64,000 bases of DNA, from positions 1-64,000 of the IMG/VR virus record IMGVR_UViG_3300025000_000084; one strand, given 5' to 3'. The notes under the pieces were generated by a model. It was not told the DNA's origin. It did no database searches and saw only the letters and a program-made list of their open reading frames with translations. Positions 58,819-64,000 of this stretch are shown here, in pieces; positions within the stretch are counted from its first letter, which is position 1, and every line of letters starts with the position of its first letter. This DNA comes from a virus. The translations under genes were made by a program, and so were the position numbers.

Positions 58819-59535
58819 ATGATCACGGGCATTTATCAGATAAAATCCATGTGTAGGCCGGATAGAATATATATCGGTAGTGCCGTAAATTATGCACATA
58901 GGAGAAGGCGTCACCTAAATGCCCTGCGTCAAAACAGACACCACTCGATCAAATTGCAAAGACATTATAATACCTATGGTAAGGATGACTTGAGGTTTAC
59001 CCTTATTCATTCATGTTCTGTAGAAGAATTAATACAGGCAGAGCAGTTCTTTCTTGACTCTCATAAAACATATTTCAATACATGTAAGATTGCTGGTAGT
59101 TTATCCAGAATTGGTATTCCTCATTCTGAAGAGACAAAAAGGAAGATCAAGTTAAACGGCAAAAATCATCTACCAGAATATCGGCTTAAAATGAGCCTTG
59201 CACTGAAGGGGAGAATAATTACCGAGGAGACCAAACAAAAAATGAGGGGCAGAAAGGTGTCCGATGAGACACGGATGCGAATGAGTAGGGCTCAAAAGGG
59301 ACTAAAACGAAAACCGCGCGATCCTAAATTTCGAGAGGCTTTTTCAAGATGTCATATGAAGCCTGTACTTCAATATGACCTACAGATGAACCTTATCCGA
59401 GAATGGGATTGTGCAAAAAATGCAATGGCAGTTATTTCTCCGGGCACTACAAATACGGGGATTACCCATTGCATCAGAGGAAGAAAAAAAACCTATAAGG
59501 GATATATATGGAGATACGCACCAATAAATAAATAG
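58819..59535 (+). CDS. GIY-YIG homing endonuclease with NUMOD3 and a NUMOD1-like end
   Basis: The 238-residue protein has a GIY-YIG core (TGIYQIKSMCRPDRIYIGSA) with LQRHYNTYG, NUMOD3 repeats (SEETKRKIK, TEETKQKMR, SDETRMRMS), and a C-terminal NUMOD1-like unit (VLQYDLQMNLIREWDCAKNA, then YKGYIWRYAP). It is the most divergent of the four GIY-YIG copies. It lies between the early genes and the SbcC-like ATPase without a stop/start overlap. Confidence 0.92.
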   Translation: MITGIYQIKSMCRPDRIYIGSAVNYAHRRRRHLNALRQNRHHSIKLQRHYNTYGKDDLRFTLIHSCSVEELIQAEQFFLDSHKTYFNTCKIAGSLSRIGIPHSEETKRKIKLNGKNHLPEYRLKMSLALKGRIITEETKQKMRGRKVSDETRMRMSRAQKGLKRKPRDPKFREAFSRCHMKPVLQYDLQMNLIREWDCAKNAMAVISPGTTNTGITHCIRGRKKTYKGYIWRYAPINK

Positions 59536-59538
59536 AAT

Positions 59539-61491
59539 ATGAAGACAACGTTAACGAAAATTACCATGAAAAACTTCATGGGTATCAGAGATCTGACAGC
59601 CTCATTTGGCAAAAGCACGACAATTCGAGGGGCGAATGCCACCGGAAAGACAACTATTATGAACGCTTTTTTGTGGGTACTTTTTAACAAGAACACAGAT
59701 GATCGTACAGACTTCAATGTGAAAACCTTGGGACCTGACGGAAAGGCCATACCCTATCTTGATCACGAAGTAGAAATGACTCTTCAGATTGATGATCAGG
59801 TATTGGTCCTTCGTAAGGTGCTCTCGGAAAAATGGACCAAAGCTAAAGGCAAGGCAGATGCAGAGTTCTCTGGTAATACTGCAACCTACTATATCAACGG
59901 AGTCCCGGTAACCATGCGCGAGTTCAACCTGAAGGTGGAGACCATCTGCCCTCCGAACATCTTCAAGCTGCTCACCAACCCTCTGTACTTCCCATCAATG
60001 CCGTGGGAACAACAGCGGTCCAAGCTCTTTGAGATGGCCGGGGAGGTGAGTGATGATGACCTTGCTCTTACCCCTGCCATGAAAGCCATGCTCCAGCACA
60101 AGGGAGACAAGTCAGTCGAGTGGTATAACCGTGAGATCACGGCCACCAAGCGCAAGATCAAGGAGGAGCTTGATGCTATCCCTGCCCGTATTGACGAGGT
60201 GAACCGCAATACCCCGGACCGGAGTAACTGGTCCGAGATAGAGAAGGAGATCGCATGGAGGGAAGAGAAACTCAAGAAGATCAACGAGGCCCTGGTAGAT
60301 AAGTCCAAGGCAATGGAGGCCCATGCCGAGAGTATCCGTGGCCTTCAGGAAGAGATCAATAAACGCAAGACGCGCAGGCAGGCAATCGAGTTTGAGGTTG
60401 AATACAACGCCTCAAAGGATACCAAGGAGGCCGAGAATGCCGTGCGCCAGGCCGAGGATACCATTGCACTCAAAAAGAGCCGGCAGCAGGGGATAATCAT
60501 CACCCAGGATGACACGGCCCGGGAGATGGCAAGGCTCACCAAGCAGAGGGAGGAGTTGATAGCCGAATGGAAGGATATCAATGCCGTGCAGTTCTTTATG
60601 GACGAGAGCTCAATTATCTGCCCCACATGCAAGAGGCAGCTGGACGATGATGACATCATGGCCAGGCGCAAGGACATGGAGGCCAATTTCAATACCGATA
60701 AGGTCAAGCGCCTTGAGATCAACAAAGGCAAGGGCATGGCTGTGGCAGCGGAGATACAGAAGCTCAAGGACCAGCAGTTTGCCAATGAAGGACAGGCCAG
60801 CACCCTCTCAGCCGAGATTGATAAGCTCACCGAGCAATTACCCAAGCTCCGGGCAAAGGTCCCGCAGAAGAAGGCTGACCCCACTACATTGCTTGCCTCC
60901 CATGAGGAGTACAACAGGGTAGGTGCCGAGATAGCAGACCTGGAGAAGAAGATCGCGGATACCAGCCCTGAAAAAGGAGAGATGCTCCTTGAGTATGAGA
61001 CCGAGAGCGCACCGCTGAAAAGGGAGATCGAGGAGTTTAAGAGCAAACTCAATGACCGGACCACCATCGAGAAGATGGACCTCCGGCATAAGGAGCTCAA
61101 GGCCGATCAGAAGAGGCTCTCCGAGGAGCTCTCTCAGCTCGAAAAGAAGGAGGCGCTGATCCATGACTATAACAAGCTCCGTATTGAGGCCATCGAGCAG
61201 AAAGTCAACGGCCGCTTTAAGCTGGTCCGCTTCAAGCTCTTTGACAACCTGATTAACGGGACCGAAACAGAAACATGCGTCCTGACCATTGAAGGAGTGC
61301 CCTATCCGGATATTAACCATGCCGGTAAGATTGTGGGAGGTATGGATGTTATCTCCGCATTCAGCGAACACTACAATATGTATCTGCCTGTTTGGACGGA
61401 CAATGCTGAATCGGCCAACGAATTACCGAAGATGAAATCACAACAGATCAACCTTTATGTAACAACAGATGAGAAACTAATAATCGAGTAA
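59539..61491 (+). CDS. SbcC/Rad50-like AAA ATPase
   Basis: The 650-residue SMC-like ATPase has Walker A GANATGKTT (residues 31-39), a long coiled coil broken by a zinc-hook-like CPTC (Cys361-Cys364), and a C-terminal ATPase half with NHAGKIVGGMDVISAF and a Walker-B-type VWTDNAES. It is shorter than cellular SbcC, which is usual for phage forms. It probably works with RecT and VRR-NUC in DNA processing. The start is three bases after the homing endonuclease stop. Confidence 0.85.
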   Translation: MKTTLTKITMKNFMGIRDLTASFGKSTTIRGANATGKTTIMNAFLWVLFNKNTDDRTDFNVKTLGPDGKAIPYLDHEVEMTLQIDDQVLVLRKVLSEKWTKAKGKADAEFSGNTATYYINGVPVTMREFNLKVETICPPNIFKLLTNPLYFPSMPWEQQRSKLFEMAGEVSDDDLALTPAMKAMLQHKGDKSVEWYNREITATKRKIKEELDAIPARIDEVNRNTPDRSNWSEIEKEIAWREEKLKKINEALVDKSKAMEAHAESIRGLQEEINKRKTRRQAIEFEVEYNASKDTKEAENAVRQAEDTIALKKSRQQGIIITQDDTAREMARLTKQREELIAEWKDINAVQFFMDESSIICPTCKRQLDDDDIMARRKDMEANFNTDKVKRLEINKGKGMAVAAEIQKLKDQQFANEGQASTLSAEIDKLTEQLPKLRAKVPQKKADPTTLLASHEEYNRVGAEIADLEKKIADTSPEKGEMLLEYETESAPLKREIEEFKSKLNDRTTIEKMDLRHKELKADQKRLSEELSQLEKKEALIHDYNKLRIEAIEQKVNGRFKLVRFKLFDNLINGTETETCVLTIEGVPYPDINHAGKIVGGMDVISAFSEHYNMYLPVWTDNAESANELPKMKSQQINLYVTTDEKLIIE

Positions 61492-61493
61492 CA

Positions 61494-62360
61494 ATGACAA
61501 ACAACGCACAATCACAGCCGCCGGCTATCCAGCCGACACCGACACAGACGAACATCGCAAGGATGAGGTCCGTGCTGGACAATGTTTCAATCAAGAAACA
61601 GTTTGAGAACGCCCTGGGCAAAGAGTCAGCCCCGTTCATTGCATCGGTCATGGAGATCTACTCCAGCGACAGTAAATTGATAGCATGCAACCCCGACCTG
61701 GTAGTGAAGGAGGCGCTCAAGGCAGCTATCCTCAAGCTCCCGGTGATTAAGGCCCTGGGACATGCTTACATCGTTCCTTACAACAAGAACGTTAAGAAGG
61801 ATGACGGCACTTGGGGTAAAGTGGCAATCCCGACATTCATCATCGGATACAAGGGGCTCATACAGCTCGCTATCCGGTCCGGCCAGTATGAAACCATAAA
61901 TGCAGATGTGGTCTATAAGGGTGAGCTGCAGCTGGTGGATAAGATCTCCGGGGAGATAGCCTTTAAGGGCAATCGCACTTCAGATGATATTGAGGGCTAC
62001 TTCGCATACTTCAAGCTGCTCAACGGATTCTCCAAAACTCTCTACATGTCTAAGGATAACCTCGAGGCTCATGCCAAGAAGTACTCAAAGACATGGGGAT
62101 TAAAGGATGGTGTCTGGGAAACCAACCGCGATGAGATGGCTCTTAAAACAGTACTCCGCAACCTACTTACAAAGTGGGGTCTGCTTTCAATAGAGATGAT
62201 AAGTGTAGTTGCCCAGGACGAGGACTTCAACGAGGACGAGGAGCATAAGAATGAGCCCGGAGGCAACGGCAAGAGTCTCATTGCTACCGATGTTCAGTAT
62301 GAGGATGTGAACGCTACCCCGAAAGAGGCTGAGGTGAAGGAAGAGGACCCGGGATACTAA
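61494..62360 (+). CDS. recT: RecT-family single-strand annealing protein
   Basis: The 288-residue protein is RecT-like: LDNVSIKKQFENALGKES, a VVKEALKAAILKLP helix, HAYIVPYNKNVK, IPTFIIGYKGLIQLAIRSG, then GEIAFKGNRTSDDIEGYFAYFKL. The C-terminus is acidic and disordered. RecT binds ssDNA and anneals homologous strands. The partner exonuclease is not an obvious RecE here; the VRR-NUC and SbcC-like proteins are candidates. It starts two bases after the SbcC-like stop. Confidence 0.93.
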   Translation: MTNNAQSQPPAIQPTPTQTNIARMRSVLDNVSIKKQFENALGKESAPFIASVMEIYSSDSKLIACNPDLVVKEALKAAILKLPVIKALGHAYIVPYNKNVKKDDGTWGKVAIPTFIIGYKGLIQLAIRSGQYETINADVVYKGELQLVDKISGEIAFKGNRTSDDIEGYFAYFKLLNGFSKTLYMSKDNLEAHAKKYSKTWGLKDGVWETNRDEMALKTVLRNLLTKWGLLSIEMISVVAQDEDFNEDEEHKNEPGGNGKSLIATDVQYEDVNATPKEAEVKEEDPGY

Positions 62361-62366
62361 GGAGCT

Positions 62367-62960
62367 ATGGAGGGAGTGATGGAAGAGGTTTGGAAGGATA
62401 TAAATGGAAGTGAGGGGATATACCAGGTCTCTTCCCTTGGTAGGATAAGAAGCTGTGATAGGATAATAGTTGAGCGGCCAACACAAAAAACGCAAAGAGT
62501 TAAGGGGAAAATTATTAAAACCGTCCCGGGAACTACTGGCTACTTAATATTTAGCCTGCATAATAAGTATAGGCAAGTATCCGCTCGCGTTCATAGAATA
62601 GTTGCCATGACATTCCTTCCTCTGTTAGAAGGTAAAAATCATGTAAACCATAAAAATGGCATAAAAACAGATAATCGCGTTGATAATCTCGAGTGGGTTA
62701 CCAGGTCTGAAAATGAACTTCATAAGCATAGGGTATTAGGAATTAAGGGCGCCTGTATTGGACGTTTTGGCTCAGATCATCCTCAATCAAGGAAACGAAT
62801 ACAATTAACCCCCGACGATGTTGTCATACGGGAGTGGAATTGCGCTGCAGATATTGAAAGGGAATTAGGATTTTTATCCAGTGGTATAAGTGCTTGCTGT
62901 TCGGGCGTTCAAAAAACAGCTTATGGTTATAAATGGAAATTTAAAGAAGAGATGCTATGA
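62367..62960 (+). CDS. HNH homing endonuclease with NUMOD4
   Basis: The start could be the ATG at 62367 or 62379. The NUMOD4 domain is EEVWKDINGSEGIYQVSSLGR, and the HNH part is HRIVAMTFLP with HVNHKNGIKTDNRVDNLEWV. A C-terminal NUMOD1-like DNA-binding unit ends in YGYKWKF. It is another selfish insert, unlike the GIY-YIG copies. It lies between recT and the MBL-fold gene and overlaps the latter's start by 4 bases. Confidence 0.9.
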   Translation: MEGVMEEVWKDINGSEGIYQVSSLGRIRSCDRIIVERPTQKTQRVKGKIIKTVPGTTGYLIFSLHNKYRQVSARVHRIVAMTFLPLLEGKNHVNHKNGIKTDNRVDNLEWVTRSENELHKHRVLGIKGACIGRFGSDHPQSRKRIQLTPDDVVIREWNCAADIERELGFLSSGISACCSGVQKTAYGYKWKFKEEML

Positions 62961-63697
62961 AGTGTCACGTTCTCGGGTCTGGAAGCCAACGTAACGGATA
63001 TGTCTTAACCAACGGTGAAGAGACCCTTATAATAGAGGTTGGTTGTAAATTATTGGAGGTCAAAAAGGTTCTTAATTATAACATGTCCTCCATTGTAGGC
63101 GCATTACTGACACATTCACATAACGATCATGCCGGCTACATTGACAGTTATATGAAGGCCGGAATTACAATACTTGCATCGGAGGAGACCCTTGTCGAGA
63201 AGAAGGTTACGAAGATGCGGTACATGACCAAATCGGTTGTTCCAGGCAAGGGGTACAAGTTGGGTAACTTCAAGCTCATACCATTCAGCTTAACCCACGA
63301 TGTACCCTGCCTGGGATACCTGATCGAGCACCCCTCCATTGGCCTTGCTGCTTTCATCACGGACACGGCAGAGTGTGATTACATTTTTCCTCCGCTGAAC
63401 CATATTTTCATTGAAACTAATTTTTCGGAGGACATCATGGAGCGCAATATTGTCGAGGGCAGACTATCCCCAGCCATGCGCCCGAGACTGAAGAGGTCCC
63501 ACCTGGAGATCGAGAGTACAAAAGAGATTCTCCGGGCCCAAGATCTCAGTAAGGTAATGAACATTTTACTCATCCATTTATCTGCCGGCAACAGCGACCA
63601 GGCCCGGTTCATAGCCGAAGTATCGGCCGTGACCGGTAAGCCTGTGATAGCAGCGGAGAAGGGTGTAACAGTGAACTTTAATCTTAACCCATATTAA
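62957..63697 (+). CDS. metallo-beta-lactamase-fold hydrolase
   Basis: The 246-residue MBL-fold protein has the metal motif THSHNDHAG (His53, His55, Asp57, His58), preceded by the GSGSQRNG and LIIEVGC strands. ITDTAECDYIF and later segments supply further ligands. The family includes nucleases and RNA-processing enzymes; phage copies near recT suggest a DNA-processing role. The start overlaps the HNH gene stop. Confidence 0.8.
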   Translation: MKCHVLGSGSQRNGYVLTNGEETLIIEVGCKLLEVKKVLNYNMSSIVGALLTHSHNDHAGYIDSYMKAGITILASEETLVEKKVTKMRYMTKSVVPGKGYKLGNFKLIPFSLTHDVPCLGYLIEHPSIGLAAFITDTAECDYIFPPLNHIFIETNFSEDIMERNIVEGRLSPAMRPRLKRSHLEIESTKEILRAQDLSKVMNILLIHLSAGNSDQARFIAEVSAVTGKPVIAAEKGVTVNFNLNPY

Positions 63698-63698
63698 T

Positions 63699-64000
63699 AT
63701 GAAAGATGAATTTTACAGACCAGCAGTTATTGAGTTTGACGTAGCTCTCGATGGGAGCAACGTCCCTGAATCCCTTGGCGAGTTTCCGACAGCGGAAGAT
63801 GCCGCCAAGTACATAGGTGCAAACCTCATTGTGATCAACCAGGCGGTGACGGTTTCCCGGTACATGGATAACAAGGAGAAGAATGACCTCCGCAGGGAGT
63901 ACTCAGACATCCTTGAGAACATCCTGCCGGTTCATGCCAAGGATCTCTCCCGGACTGAGAACCAACTGGCCGAGGCAAAGAAGATGCAGAAGGCAGCCGA
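63699..64000 (+). CDS. hypothetical protein (5' part only)
   Basis: The frame opens at the ATG at 63699, directly after the MBL gene, and runs out of the window without a stop. The visible part starts MKDEFYRPAVIEFDVALDG and continues helical and charged (DLRREYSDILENILPVHAK). No family is recognised. It is likely another early/recombination operon member. Confidence 0.55.
   Translation, partial: MKDEFYRPAVIEFDVALDGSNVPESLGEFPTAEDAAKYIGANLIVINQAVTVSRYMDNKEKNDLRREYSDILENILPVHAKDLSRTENQLAEAKKMQKAA

Noticed and set aside
1-64000. Circular genome closed at the window edges
   Set aside because: The frames at both ends are cut, and the sequence at 64000 does not continue into the frame at 1 in any way I can show. 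The window is probably part of a longer genome.

Overview
This window is almost certainly a large part (64 kb, open at both ends) of the genome of a temperate, podovirus-like phage of the Bacteroidota. The phage assignment rests on a recognisable portal, large terminase, scaffold, capsid and tail set. The host assignment rests on promoter-like sites of the Bacteroidota type (TTTG, 20 nt, TATATTTG at 56744-56775), a Bacteroidota-type tyrosine integrase with a YxARH motif, a DUF3873-like gene, export signals ending in CNA/Q or YS/Q, and holin/DUF5675-type lysis genes. I see no tape-measure, sheath or tail-tube genes. A P22 gp10-like hub protein, an adaptor-like protein and a giant ejected-type polyvalent protein suggest a short tail, which is inference.

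Layout. (1) 1-3346, plus strand: the end of an early operon of small ATGA-coupled genes, including a methyltransferase-like protein. (2) 3347-4366: a mostly non-coding block with a promoter-like site, a hairpin array, a degenerate initiator-type tRNA-Met, one small reading frame, more long hairpins and a bidirectional terminator. (3) 4367-7457, minus strand: a terminase-small-subunit-like gene and the hub protein. (4) 7597-24514, plus strand: an internal virion protein, a coiled-coil protein, a 3911-residue polyvalent protein with three zincin-like motifs, and the portal, interrupted by two GIY-YIG homing endonucleases. (5) 24587-26078: a small exported protein (minus) and a BRO/KilAC antirepressor preceded by a structured leader. 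(6) 33305-26186, minus strand: an operon running from a small HTH-like gene and terL through SSB, a NinB-like gene, a zincin, three tiny genes and a lipoprotein. (7) 33444-42239, plus strand: scaffold, major capsid protein, adaptor, a third GIY-YIG gene and accessory structural proteins. (8) 42250-50653: fibre and tailspike-like genes, all with export signals. (9) 50665-54286: membrane proteins, a caspase-fold protease, a holin fused to an exported domain, and a DUF5675 lysis-type protein. (10) 54287-56815: terminator, attP containing the 3' end of a tRNA-Lys(CTT) gene, integrase and CI/S24 repressor. (11) 56816-64000, plus strand: early/replication genes, including a VRR-NUC nuclease, an SbcC-like ATPase, RecT, an MBL-fold protein and two more homing endonucleases.

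Functional logic. The repressor promoter region and the antirepressor suggest a lysogeny switch. Integration is expected at a host tRNA-Lys gene. Phage genes lie on both sides of attP, so the sequence represents the unintegrated form. RecT, the SbcC-like ATPase, VRR-NUC, the NinB-like protein and SSB form a recombination/replication set. The tailspikes combine PL9-like beta-helix and SGNH esterase domains, consistent with degradation of surface polysaccharide. The features most worth attention are the export signals on fibres, tailspikes and perhaps the capsid protein, the caspase, the repeated FAG motif in the giant protein, the structured RNA block, and the spread of stop/start-coupled homing endonucleases.
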